From an uncultured Lentisphaeria bacterium (lineage in GTDB: Bacteria > Verrucomicrobiota > Lentisphaeria > Victivallales > UBA1829): a stretch of DNA of 42,731 nt. The first letter of the stretch is position 1; each line of letters starts with the position of its first letter. The notes below the pieces were generated by a model that had not been told where the DNA came from, did no database searches, and saw only the letters and a program-made list of their open reading frames with translations. This document shows, piece after piece, positions 25,501-32,799 of this stretch. The stretch is taken from the NCBI GenBank assembly GCA_905197955.1, contig CAJKAR010000037.1, positions 1-42,731 on the forward strand. Reading direction: 5' to 3'. The translations under genes and the position numbers were made by a program.

Positions 25501-26147
25501 AGAAAGAGACGCGACCAGTTTTGGGGGATCGATTTCAGGGTTCTCCACTCTTTTTGAATTTCGGGGATCATCAGAATTTTCCGTTTCTGAAACTCTTTCT
25601 TTCCGATGACCGGAGGAATAGCCGGTGTGATGCGGAGATTGTCGAGGAAAAGCTGGTCGCAGATATCCGTCGTCAGAAGATGAAGTTCCAGAGAGCCGTT
25701 TCCGATATTGCTGAAATCCGCTTCTTCCGGAGTAAAATCGAACTCAAAATGCTTCCATTTTGCAGGAATGTTCCGGACCGGATGGTTGATTTTCCAGCGT
25801 TTGCCGAGAATGATTTTCAATCCGTTCACATTTCTGCCTCTGGCATCGAAGGAAAGAGTGTATTTTTTTCCGGGCGAGAGAACTATGTTCTGCATGATTC
25901 CCGCTGTCACATGCGGTTTTGCAGGAGTCGGATTCACGAGTTTCAGTGATTTTGTTCCGGCGGTTGCATCCGAATCGTCGATGGAGAAAACCGCTTTGGA
26001 TCCGCGGTTGTTGTAGCAATGCCAGGAGGAAGGTCTGTTTCCGTTTGTCTGTTCCTCGAAGGAACCGTTCCGGACAATGCCGGATTCCGCAAGAAGGGTT
26101 CCGCCGGAGAGCAGGATGGACAGAAAAAGTGCAGAATGGTGTATCAT
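22542..26147 (-). CDS. Very large secreted glycoside hydrolase, GH42-like
   Basis: 1201 residues. Order: signal peptide (1-20); CBM4/9-like jelly roll (22-175; NGSFEEQ..., SPGKKYTLSFDARG); second beta module like CBM9 (215-395); Lys/Glu-rich coiled coil (485-575); TIM barrel (590-940) with the candidate acid/base Glu755 in SNEPEE and candidate nucleophile Glu909 in NSENHI; a Rossmann-like domain (990-1085; KIALLYSPS, KMIIAPAVSHL) as in GH42 beta-galactosidases; and a final beta domain. Family-level substrate cannot be told: GH42 members cleave beta-galactosides, but this one is nearly twice their length. Third gene of the LacI-pseudopilin operon, 33 bases after the pseudopilin. Confidence 0.85.
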   Translation of the reverse strand: MIHHSALFLSILLSGGTLLAESGIVRNGSFEEQTNGNRPSSWHCYNNRGSKAVFSIDDSDATAGTKSLKLVNPTPAKPHVTAGIMQNIVLSPGKKYTLSFDARGRNVNGLKIILGKRWKINHPVRNIPAKWKHFEFDFTPEEADFSNIGNGSLELHLLTTDICDQLFLDNLRITPAIPPVIGKKEFQKRKILMIPEIQKEWRTLKSIPQNWSRLFLPETPLFYTGKKVPSGFRAELAFGYDRNGLIFLADVKDSKVIPGSGSRLWSKDSIQIKISQLGGLQDEVAGDIELSFSPGKDLIHSWSPQLERPLTSEEAELRGGITQDGYRITVHLNWKLLNRIDRTGKRFFTFNAVVNNVDESNVRRVAFLAPGLHDTKDNYHNFIAVLESDSPFAAFFPQNPNDPRELSGRVIASGIHADSPRDLQANVMDSTGKTEKVSIPVLQPITREQVFCSPFRLSLRNLPEGKFTLQWLWNGRPAGKQEFQKADREKKQKRELENFEKRLETALKTIRGKELKSRYLTLQTETIRRQLNLQKKIFADRKAFLQNPDFYLSKGEIVNRELETVLSALEQELSGDPVYPATYQYAASPVFSYEKGLPVVDAVTENGEKSKRPMFFTGYGHFGGAVADLPFFQSAGSNLIQVEIGPANVLSGRNPNGTFRTNPAGFHSFIGKAMKRAMENNHKIALLISPHYLPGWWKNQHPELKTPGSFRTVGEYNIYHPEHRRMLKAYLEFLIPLIAESPWRDAIHSLVLSNEPEERAKWDDPFLRNLFAEDLRKRFGTISEFNRNAGTKFASFSELLKTGPEHPAVRYAFYDFRRRAFAEWHAWIARTVKEFFPEVKVSAKAMDVSMNDRPEDGVDAELFAEFSDYNGNDNYMFYGMGKWISDWQRFSKGHDLQFSMRPNWIVNSENHIIKDGETRLIPGAHTYTATFQQYLQGVGGIVTWVWSQDRPNGKQPLSGSIYQRPESIIAQGRAALDANRLVPEISAFVTAEPKIALLYSPSSFLQNTENYCAFRDEIYEALAFSGHKIGFISEKQLASNAFKQYKMIIAPAVSHLSESAAQGLAAFAKQGGIICNSGNSFRCNPYGAPLKQKIPSVATPSGLHPEKAKKFWQEKADSVETLPVRLELPGSSSKTGIFFRMVNTENGWLINLVNYNKHPRTIRLRGDGSFYDLIAGKPFQTQMELPPLKPLFLRFHTANKP

Positions 26148-26180
26148 AGAAAAATCCTTATGGTGAAAGAGTGTGAGAGA

Positions 26181-26858
26181 TCAATATTTGTCCAGTCTGT
26201 CGAATCTGGCGGCCCAGAAGACTCCCTGCAGGGCGGAGAGAGGGACCCATTTTGCGGAGCCGTCGCTTTTTCCGATAGTGATGCCGCGGTTGTGATTGAT
26301 GCTTGTGTCTTCTGTAATCCATTGTTTTGCGGCCGTGCATGCGGAAATCATCCGGATCCCGATTCTTCCGAATTTTTTGTTGAAGCAGGCAATCGAATTG
26401 AGAGTATTGTTGGTGCAGTCGCGATGATAGAGATAATCCACAAAGTGGTCATTGGTGTCCGAACTTAATTTATTGACTGACGGGTCCGGGCATACCAGCG
26501 TTTTCGGGCGCATTTCTTCAGTGATTTGTGATCCTGACATCGCTTTTTTTCCGCGGAGGTATTTGCATGAGACCAGAAAGCCTAGTCCGACCGGTTTCCA
26601 GGATTCGTAAATGGTCCTGGGATCGGTTGCCCAGCTGAAAACGGTATGCATTCTCGGCATCAGGATGTCGTTGTTGTCGCCGACATACTGAATTATGGAG
26701 GAGACAATCTGTTTCTGATTGCTGACGCAGGAAATGATCATTGCCTTTTCCTTTGCTTTGTTTAAAGCGGGAAGAAGGAGCGATGCCAGAATGGCAATGA
26801 TTGCAATTACGACTAGAAGCTCAATCAATGTAAAGAATTTACACGTTCTTGTTTTCAT
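26181..26858 (-). CDS. Pseudopilin with H-X9-DG motif (locus 1)
   Basis: 225 residues. The N-terminus has a type IV pilin/T2SS pseudopilin helix, FTLIELLVVIAIIAIL from residue 9, with Glu at +5. The residue before the expected cleavage site is Phe8, not the usual Gly, so standard processing is uncertain. A globular region follows, with HNRGITIGKSDG near residue 195, matching the H-X9-DG tail motif of PVC-group pilin-like proteins. Start codon overlaps the LacI stop (ATGA, 4 bases). Placed between a sugar-type repressor and a secreted hydrolase; a role in assembling or exporting that enzyme at the cell surface is inferred. Confidence 0.9.
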   Translation of the reverse strand: MKTRTCKFFTLIELLVVIAIIAILASLLLPALNKAKEKAMIISCVSNQKQIVSSIIQYVGDNNDILMPRMHTVFSWATDPRTIYESWKPVGLGFLVSCKYLRGKKAMSGSQITEEMRPKTLVCPDPSVNKLSSDTNDHFVDYLYHRDCTNNTLNSIACFNKKFGRIGIRMISACTAAKQWITEDTSINHNRGITIGKSDGSAKWVPLSALQGVFWAARFDRLDKY

Positions 26859-27883
26859 GAGATCCTCTTTTCTTTTTTATTGAAGTGTTGTTTTGATGCA
26901 GGTGCAGTGGAATCTCTCAGCACCATTCGCGGTGTAATGATGACTGGAGGAATTTCGATCATTTCATTTCCGTGGATTTGTTCCAGCAGGCGCTTGACAG
27001 TATGTTCGGCGATTTTTTCGACGAACAGTTCCACGCTCGTCAGCGGCGGATAGACCGCTTTTGCCAGCTGGGTGTTGTCGGAGCCGACCACGCTGAGCTC
27101 CTCCGGAATGCGGATTCGGTTGGCATGAGCCCACTGGATGACGCCTGCGGCTGTTTCATCGTTGCAGGCAAAGATGGCTGTGGCTCCCGCATGGACCAGC
27201 TGTTCCGCTGCGGAAATGCCGTTTTCCAGCTCGCCGCTGGAATGACAGAGCAGTTCCGGCTGGAAAAGTCCCTGCTTTTCCATCAGATCGCGATAGGCGA
27301 CAGAGTAGGGATCTTCCTCTCCGAATTCGCGAAACCGGGTGGAAATATAGCCGATCCGTTTGTGTCCGAGCTGGAACAGATACTCCATCACCTGACGGAC
27401 CCCGGCGGTATAATCAACATAAATGGCGCCCTTTTTGTGACGCAGATAGGTCAGAAGAGGCGTTTTCCCGGCAGCTTCCATCGCTTTTTCCGCGGATACC
27501 TGCGGCAGAGTGTTCAGTATGCCGTCAAACATGCCGTTTGATACTTTCCGGATCATTTCAAGTCCGCTTTGTTCATCTTGGCCGGTCATGCAGAGGGTTA
27601 CAGAATAGTTTCTCTCCTTCAAATGCTTTGTCAGTTCGTTGATCAGGCGGATCGTATGTCCTTGCATATCGCATACGAGCACGCCAATCAAACCGGTTGA
27701 ATGAGAATTCATCACTTGCGCTGCAAAATTCGGCTGATATCCCAGCTCCCGGATCGCTTTGTGGACCTTTTCGACAACTTCTGCGCTGATCTGCCGTTTT
27801 CCGCTCAAGGCATGCGAGACGGTACTCTTGGAAACTCCAAGGTAACGAGCGACATCGTTGATGGTTACTTTCTTATCCCGCAT
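26855..27883 (-). CDS. LacI-family repressor of the GH42-like locus
   Basis: 342 residues. N-terminal helix-turn-helix (4-55; VTINDVARYLGVSKSTVSHALSG, LGYQPNFAAQ) and a periplasmic-binding-protein-like sugar domain (about 62-330; HKRIGYISTRF, ATAIFACNDETAAGV, LSVVGSDNTQLA). First gene of an operon with the pseudopilin and hydrolase. A 12-base palindrome typical of this family (27916-27927) lies just past the transcription start, so it should repress its own operon and be released by a sugar. Ligand not deducible. Confidence 0.95.
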   Translation of the reverse strand: MRDKKVTINDVARYLGVSKSTVSHALSGKRQISAEVVEKVHKAIRELGYQPNFAAQVMNSHSTGLIGVLVCDMQGHTIRLINELTKHLKERNYSVTLCMTGQDEQSGLEMIRKVSNGMFDGILNTLPQVSAEKAMEAAGKTPLLTYLRHKKGAIYVDYTAGVRQVMEYLFQLGHKRIGYISTRFREFGEEDPYSVAYRDLMEKQGLFQPELLCHSSGELENGISAAEQLVHAGATAIFACNDETAAGVIQWAHANRIRIPEELSVVGSDNTQLAKAVYPPLTSVELFVEKIAEHTVKRLLEQIHGNEMIEIPPVIITPRMVLRDSTAPASKQHFNKKEKRIS

Positions 27884-27915
27884 TTTTAGGAATATCCTGT
27901 TTTTCGTTGTTTTAT

Positions 27916-27927
27916 CAAACCGGTTTG
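27916..27927. promoter_or_regulatory. LacI-type operator
   Basis: Perfect palindrome CAAACCGGTTTG with a central CG, the usual form of LacI-family sites. It starts only a few bases after the predicted transcription start on the minus strand, where bound repressor would block RNA polymerase. Confidence 0.8.
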
Positions 27928-27936
27928 CTTAATAAA

Positions 27937-27964
27937 ATTATAACAGAAATTGTAGAAATGTCAA
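27937..27964 (-). promoter_or_regulatory. Consensus sigma-70 promoter of the LacI operon
   Basis: Minus strand: TTGACA (27964-27959), 16-base spacer, TATAAT (27942-27937). Both boxes match the consensus exactly, as expected for a promoter kept off by a repressor. Confidence 0.8.
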
Positions 27965-28066
27965 TCCCTGTTTTCTAAAAAAAGGGAATTTTTCTCAAAG
28001 ATGTTTTTTCTCCGACGAGGTGGAGGAGCGGCAAGGCGGGAAAGAGAGGATGGAGGGGGAAAAGAG

Positions 28067-28091
28067 AGTCGGAGAGGATAACTCTCCGACT
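28067..28091 (-). terminator. Probable terminator of the downstream SGNH gene
   Basis: Perfect 10-bp stem AGTCGGAGAG (28067-28076) with CTCTCCGACT (28082-28091), loop of five, 11 bases after the stop. Only a short T-run follows on the minus strand. Confidence 0.6.
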
Positions 28092-28102
28092 GGAAAAATG
28101 AA

Positions 28103-29047
28103 TTATTTTTTGACTTGTGGAAATCTGGCAACCGCTTCTTCCGCACATTGCAGAAGGAATCTGGCATCCTTGTTGCCGATATCGTCCGGAATGAATTTTA
28201 CATCTTCTGCTTTTTTGTCGAAAAGGAAGAGGAACCAGGTACATGCCTGAAGATATTTTCCGCGGCAGTTGAGGTGAAAGGTATCGCGGCGGATCTCCAT
28301 ATCGCCGGTTTTTGCGCTTTTTCTCCAGTGCATGTTGCCGACGACATCGCCTGCCTGATTCGGAAGATCCGGAAAGTGCAATGTATCCAGAATGGCGGGA
28401 TCGTACTGGCGGAATTTGACCGGCGTTTTTTCCCGGCTGAGCTGGATGGCATAACCGACTGGAATGATGCGGAAATGATATCTTTTTGCAAGCTGAGTGT
28501 AATTGGCTGTGAGGCGGTTGTACATTTCTTTCTGGCTGATCTTCCAGGTGGGATTCTTCGGGGCAATGCGGGGATCGTCGGATCGGTATGCCCAGGTCTG
28601 GTGGACGATGATTTCCGCCTGCGGTGCGTATTTCCGGACGATGCCGATGAGTTCATCCGCATCTGCTCCGAATGTTTCCGCTTTCCAGCTCTGATGACTT
28701 CCCTGCTGAATGGTCACGATATTCCATTGATCGGCGGTCAGCAGTTCCTTGAGGTTCGCCTGATGGTTTTTCGGTTGTTTCGGATTCAGCTTGAGATTGG
28801 TCCAGTAGGGCCTGTATGTCGGATCCTGTTCGGCCCGCCGGAAGACTTTGCAGTGATATTCGAAGGTGCATCCGCCGATCATGGCCTGTCCGAGTTTGAG
28901 TTTGCAGTCCGGCGCAGCAGCTGCGATTTTTGGCAGATAGGTGAGCACGCTCTGGGAGAAACTGTTCCCGATCATCAGGATCTTGAGCTCTTTTGCGCCG
29001 CATGTCAATGCGATCATTGCGGCCGCCGCGAATAAAAATGCTTTCAT
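28103..29047 (-). CDS. Secreted SGNH/DUF4886-like hydrolase, copy B
   Basis: 314 residues with signal peptide (MKAFLFAAAAMIALTCGA). Mature protein starts ELKILMIGNSFSQS, the SGNH block I with nucleophile Ser; DTFHLN near the end gives the catalytic Asp-x-x-His. VTIQQGSHQSW and IIVHQTWAYRSDDPRI are typical of DUF4886 proteins found in glycan-use loci. Such enzymes commonly remove acetyl groups from sugars, though this family is not well characterised. AAGGAG precedes the ATG. Same length and about three-quarters identical by eye to the gene upstream; a tandem duplicate. Catalytic residues are kept in both copies. Confidence 0.88.
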   Translation of the reverse strand: MKAFLFAAAAMIALTCGAKELKILMIGNSFSQSVLTYLPKIAAAAPDCKLKLGQAMIGGCTFEYHCKVFRRAEQDPTYRPYWTNLKLNPKQPKNHQANLKELLTADQWNIVTIQQGSHQSWKAETFGADADELIGIVRKYAPQAEIIVHQTWAYRSDDPRIAPKNPTWKISQKEMYNRLTANYTQLAKRYHFRIIPVGYAIQLSREKTPVKFRQYDPAILDTLHFPDLPNQAGDVVGNMHWRKSAKTGDMEIRRDTFHLNCRGKYLQACTWFLFLFDKKAEDVKFIPDDIGNKDARFLLQCAEEAVARFPQVKK

Positions 29048-29107
29048 GCATTCTCCTTTCGAGGGGGGAAAAGAAAATAAAACGGAAACGATTTTATTCC
29101 GGATGGA

Positions 29108-29150
29108 ACAAAAAAAGGAAATCCGCCGGAAACGGGTTTGCTTCCGGCGG
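29108..29150 (-). terminator. Hairpin between the two SGNH genes
   Basis: CCGCCGGAA (29123-29131) pairs perfectly with TTCCGGCGG (29142-29150). An A-run at 29108-29116 is a T-run on the minus strand but is about six bases from the stem, so termination may be partial, letting the second copy be read. Confidence 0.5.
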
Positions 29151-29164
29151 AAGAGAAAAAGTGA

Positions 29165-30109
29165 TTATTTTTTGACCTGCGGGAATTTGGCGACGGCTTC
29201 TTCCGCACATTCCGCGAGGAATTTGGCATCTTTGTCGCCGATGTTGTTCGGGATGAACTTCACGTCGGCCGCCTTTTTATTGAAGAGGAACATAAACCAG
29301 GTGCATCCCTGGAGATAGTTGCCGCGGTTGTTGAGGTGGATGGAATCGCGGCGGATCTGCATTTCTCCGGATTTCCTGTCTTTTCCCCAGTACATGTTGC
29401 CGACGACATCGCCGGCCTGGCTCGGCAGATCGGGGAAGTTCAGCGTTTTCAGAAGCGCGGGATCGTAGTTGCGGAACTTGACCGGGGATTTCTCACGGGT
29501 CAGCTGAACGGCATAGCCGACAGGAATGATGCGGTAATTGTGTTTTTTCGCCAGATCGGTGTAATTTTTTGTGAGACGTTCATACATGCCCTTCTGTTCG
29601 AACTTCCAGCCGGGTTTTCCGGGGGCGATGCGGGGATCGTCGGAGCGGTATGCCCAGGTCTGGTGTACGACAATTTCCGCCTGCGGCGCATATTTCCGGA
29701 TAATGCCGATGAGTTCTTCCGCATAGGGTCCGAATTTCTCCGGCATCCAGCTCTGATGGCTTCCCTGCTGAATGGTCACGATATCCCATTTATCGGCGGT
29801 CAGCAGATCCTTGAGGCTAGCTTTGTGATTCTTGGGATTTTTCGGATCCAGTGTGAGATTGGTCCAGTAGGGCTTGTATTTCGGATCCTGTTCGGCCTTT
29901 TTGAATTCATTGCAGTGGCGTTCCATGGTGCATCCGCCGATCATGGCCTGTCCGAGTTTGAGTTTGCAGTCCGGCGCTGCTGCTGCGAGTTTCGGCAGAT
30001 AGGCTAGCACGCTCTGTGAGAAACTGTTTCCGACCATCAGAACTTTGAGGTCCTTTGCACCGCATGTCAATGCGAGCATGGCGGCGACTGCGAATAACAA
30101 TGCTTTCAT
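29165..30109 (-). CDS. Secreted SGNH/DUF4886-like hydrolase, copy A
   Basis: 314 residues, promoter-proximal member of the tandem pair. Signal peptide MKALLFAVAAMLALTCGA, block I KVLMVGNSFSQS, catalytic DSIHLN near the C-terminus. The open frame reaches 30136, but the ATG at 30109 has AAAGGAA upstream, a good signal peptide, and gives exactly the length of copy B. Differences from copy B are spread along the protein, as expected from an old duplication with possible change of substrate. A predicted esterase acting outside the cytoplasm, functionally linked to the hydrolase operon by position only. Confidence 0.88.
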   Translation of the reverse strand: MKALLFAVAAMLALTCGAKDLKVLMVGNSFSQSVLAYLPKLAAAAPDCKLKLGQAMIGGCTMERHCNEFKKAEQDPKYKPYWTNLTLDPKNPKNHKASLKDLLTADKWDIVTIQQGSHQSWMPEKFGPYAEELIGIIRKYAPQAEIVVHQTWAYRSDDPRIAPGKPGWKFEQKGMYERLTKNYTDLAKKHNYRIIPVGYAVQLTREKSPVKFRNYDPALLKTLNFPDLPSQAGDVVGNMYWGKDRKSGEMQIRRDSIHLNNRGNYLQGCTWFMFLFNKKAADVKFIPNNIGDKDAKFLAECAEEAVAKFPQVKK

Positions 30110-30153
30110 GTCGTTTCCTTTCGATGTTGATTGCATAAAATAAGGATTGCTTT

Positions 30154-30181
30154 ATTATAGAGACTTTCCGTCATTTGTCAA
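30154..30181 (-). promoter_or_regulatory. Consensus promoter of the SGNH pair
   Basis: Minus strand: TTGACA (30181-30176), 16-base spacer, TATAAT (30159-30154); both boxes are exact consensus. Leader of about 40 bases to the ATG at 30109. Confidence 0.75.
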
Positions 30182-30285
30182 TCCCGGAAACAGAGGTTTT
30201 TGGCGATGGATGGAAAAAAAACGGCTTTTTTTGGAAAAATACTCGAAAAATACGAATTCTGATGTAATATTTCCGGGAAGAACTG

Positions 30286-31578
30286 ATGGCTGAAAATATA
30301 CTGGTGACGGATATGGCTTTGAAAGGGAGAGATTTTTTTACAATCGTTGAATTCGGTACCTCCAAAATATGCGCTCTTCACGGGGGCAGCGACAAAGGCG
30401 GCACTCCGACTGTGTTCGGTTCCGGAAGCCGCGATTCCGGCGGATGCATCGTCAAAGGAGAGATCGTGGATTTGCAGGCTGCGATCAGCGCTCTTTCCGG
30501 CGCTCTGGAGGATGCGGACAATTCCGCGGGAAACACCTTCGAACGGGAACGGGTCTATTATCTGGTGTCCGGAAGAGGGATCTCCTCGCGTCAGGGCGAG
30601 GGAAACGTGATGCTTTACGGACCCGATAAACATATTACGGAGGAGCATGTCGAGGAGGCGGTCGGCAAGGCGTCGAGCATTTCGCTTGCTCCGGAGCAGA
30701 TGCATATCGAGTCGTTCACTTCCTACTACATGCTGGATATGAACACGCGGGTCAAAGATCCGGTCGGACATTCGGCGAACCGGCTGGATGCGTTTATTCA
30801 CATTATTCTGGCGGAGCGGAACCGGCTGGATACGATGCGGACCGCCATCCGGGAACTGGGTTTTGAACAGGAGATTGTGCCGGTTTTTTCCGGAATCGCT
30901 TCCGCCTACGGGACTCTTACGCACGATGAAAAGGAACAGGGGACGCTGCTGATCGACATCGGTGCGGGGACGACGGATTATATTTTTGTGCATGATGAGG
31001 GGGTTTTCATGAGCGGAGTCCTGCCGATCGGCATGGACAATCTGGTCAATGACCTGGCTGTCGGGCTGGATCTGACGCAGGAGCAGGCGCGGAGATTTCT
31101 GCTTGAGGGAAAAATCGACCAGTTGAAACGGAGCGGAGAGGCGTTTCTGCGTCTTCCACTTTCGTCGGAACTGTTCCGCAACATTCCGGTCGGCTCGTTT
31201 GAAAAGATCATGGAGCTTCGACTGAACGAGATGTTTTCGATCATCCGTCAGGAACTGGATGCCCGCAAACTATCTCCGTACATGAATGGCGGAGTTGTGA
31301 TTACCGGGGGCGGAGCAAAGATCCCTGCGGTTCTGGAATATGCCCGCGGCGTTTTGCGGACCCATGTCCGGAAGGGGGAGCCGCTTGAATTCAGCGGGGC
31401 GGTGACGGGGCTGGATGATCCACGTTATTCGGCTTTGCTCGGCGCGTTGAACTACTCGCTTCAGATCGAGGGGCGGGGCGGTTCGATGATCGGAATCGAG
31501 AAAGTCGCGGATGCGCTGGAAGGTCTCGGCGGAATTTTCAATAAACTCAAAGATGTAACGAAGGCGTTTAAGATATGA
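30286..31578 (+). CDS. ftsA: Cell division protein FtsA
   Basis: Actin-like membrane anchor of the Z ring. The 430 residues show the ATPase fold: first phosphate loop region EFGTSKICALHGG (22-34), the SHS2 (1C) domain around 95-175, the second phosphate motif DIGAGTTD (224-231) and adenosine motif VITGGGAKIPAV (about 340-352). The C-terminal IFNKLKDVTKAFKI looks like the amphipathic membrane helix. Stop overlaps the ftsZ start (ATGA). Because its partner FtsZ is divergent, FtsA and FtsZ may have evolved together. Confidence 0.95.
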   Translation: MAENILVTDMALKGRDFFTIVEFGTSKICALHGGSDKGGTPTVFGSGSRDSGGCIVKGEIVDLQAAISALSGALEDADNSAGNTFERERVYYLVSGRGISSRQGEGNVMLYGPDKHITEEHVEEAVGKASSISLAPEQMHIESFTSYYMLDMNTRVKDPVGHSANRLDAFIHIILAERNRLDTMRTAIRELGFEQEIVPVFSGIASAYGTLTHDEKEQGTLLIDIGAGTTDYIFVHDEGVFMSGVLPIGMDNLVNDLAVGLDLTQEQARRFLLEGKIDQLKRSGEAFLRLPLSSELFRNIPVGSFEKIMELRLNEMFSIIRQELDARKLSPYMNGGVVITGGGAKIPAVLEYARGVLRTHVRKGEPLEFSGAVTGLDDPRYSALLGALNYSLQIEGRGGSMIGIEKVADALEGLGGIFNKLKDVTKAFKI

Positions 31579-32786
31579 GCAGACCGGAAGATGTTCTGAT
31601 TTTCGGGATCGGCGGCGCGGGCTGCCGGGTGATTCGTTCCCTGCTTTCCGGGGAGTGTCCGTTCGCGCTGGGAGCGATCGATACGGACAAGGAAGCGCTG
31701 GCTCCGCTGCGGGAAGGAAACCGGGTGGAATGCATTCTCGCGGGATCCGGTTGGACGTGGCGCGAGGGAAGCGGCTGCGGAGGAGATGTGATCCGCGGGG
31801 AACAGGCGGTTGCAAAGGAGCGTCATGCGATCACGGGGATGATGGACGGGAAAAAACTGATTGTGACCGTTGCCGGACTTGGCGGCGGCGTGGCGACCGG
31901 CGGATGCAGGACGATCGCCAGTGTTGCCCGCGCATTGAAAATTCCTGCCGTGTTCCTGCTGGTGACGCCTTTTTCGTTTGAATCGTTTGCAAGACGGAAA
32001 AATGCCGAGGAGTGTGTCGAGGATCTGCTGCCGATTGCGGATATCGTCATGCGGATTCCGAACGATCTGCTGTTTTCCATGCTGCCTTCGGAAACGCCGT
32101 TCGAGGAGGCATTTGCCAAATCGTGCGAGGAGCTTGCCAGGAGTGCGATCGGAGTCTGCGGACTGCTGAACTGTGAAAATTCCCTGAACTCGGATTATGC
32201 CGGGTTCATGGCGATGCTGAAGGGGAAGAAATGTTCCTGCGGGCTCGGGGTCGGCTGTGCCGAGGGATCGGAAGGATTGGACCGCTGCGGAATTGCCGTG
32301 GAGCGGATGCTGGAATCCCCGTTCCTGGGAGGCGCGGGCAAGCTGGAGAGCACTGATGCGGCGATTGTCACGGTGACGGGGGGAACGGATCTGCAGCTTG
32401 GGGAGATCAAACGGACGTTGGAAATTGTCTGCGGGATGATTCCGAAGACGGCATCGGTGCTGACGGGTGTGAACCTCGGAAAATCGGAGATGGGCAGGGT
32501 TCAGGTCACGGTTGTCTGCATCAAATACGACCAGATGCCGCAGCAGACGCGGAAGGAAACGCCGTGGCAGTCTTCGCTGCCGCAGTCGGGGGGAGAACCA
32601 CCGGTTCCGGCGCCATCGGCGGAGGCGGCTTCCGTTCCGCTGGAACAGGGCGTGTTCGAACTCCAGATCTTCAACAAGGGGGCGTTTGCCAATGTGGCTC
32701 CGACTCTCTACAAGGGAGAGGACCTGGATATCCCGACCTTCCAGCGCCGCGAGGCTCTGATTAATAAGGGGACAACCTCCAAGTGA
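31575..32786 (+). CDS. ftsZ: Divergent FtsZ with altered GTPase motifs
   Basis: 403 residues, tubulin-like GTPase of the division ring. Kept: GIGGAGCRVI (10-19), IDTDKEAL, IPNDLLF, and the C-terminal peptide LDIPTFQRR (about 384-392) that binds FtsA. Changed: the signature GGGTGTG reads GGGVATG at 103-109 (Thr to Val, Gly to Ala), and the T7 loop N-x-D-x-x-D reads N205-S-D207-Y-A-G210, so the second catalytic Asp (Asp212 in E. coli) is Gly. GTP may bind, but hydrolysis should be weak or use other residues. Context after ftsA (4-base overlap) supports a real division gene, though a second FtsZ elsewhere cannot be excluded. Confidence 0.9.
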   Translation: MSRPEDVLIFGIGGAGCRVIRSLLSGECPFALGAIDTDKEALAPLREGNRVECILAGSGWTWREGSGCGGDVIRGEQAVAKERHAITGMMDGKKLIVTVAGLGGGVATGGCRTIASVARALKIPAVFLLVTPFSFESFARRKNAEECVEDLLPIADIVMRIPNDLLFSMLPSETPFEEAFAKSCEELARSAIGVCGLLNCENSLNSDYAGFMAMLKGKKCSCGLGVGCAEGSEGLDRCGIAVERMLESPFLGGAGKLESTDAAIVTVTGGTDLQLGEIKRTLEIVCGMIPKTASVLTGVNLGKSEMGRVQVTVVCIKYDQMPQQTRKETPWQSSLPQSGGEPPVPAPSAEAASVPLEQGVFELQIFNKGAFANVAPTLYKGEDLDIPTFQRREALINKGTTSK

Positions 32787-32799
32787 GGGGAAAAAAGAG

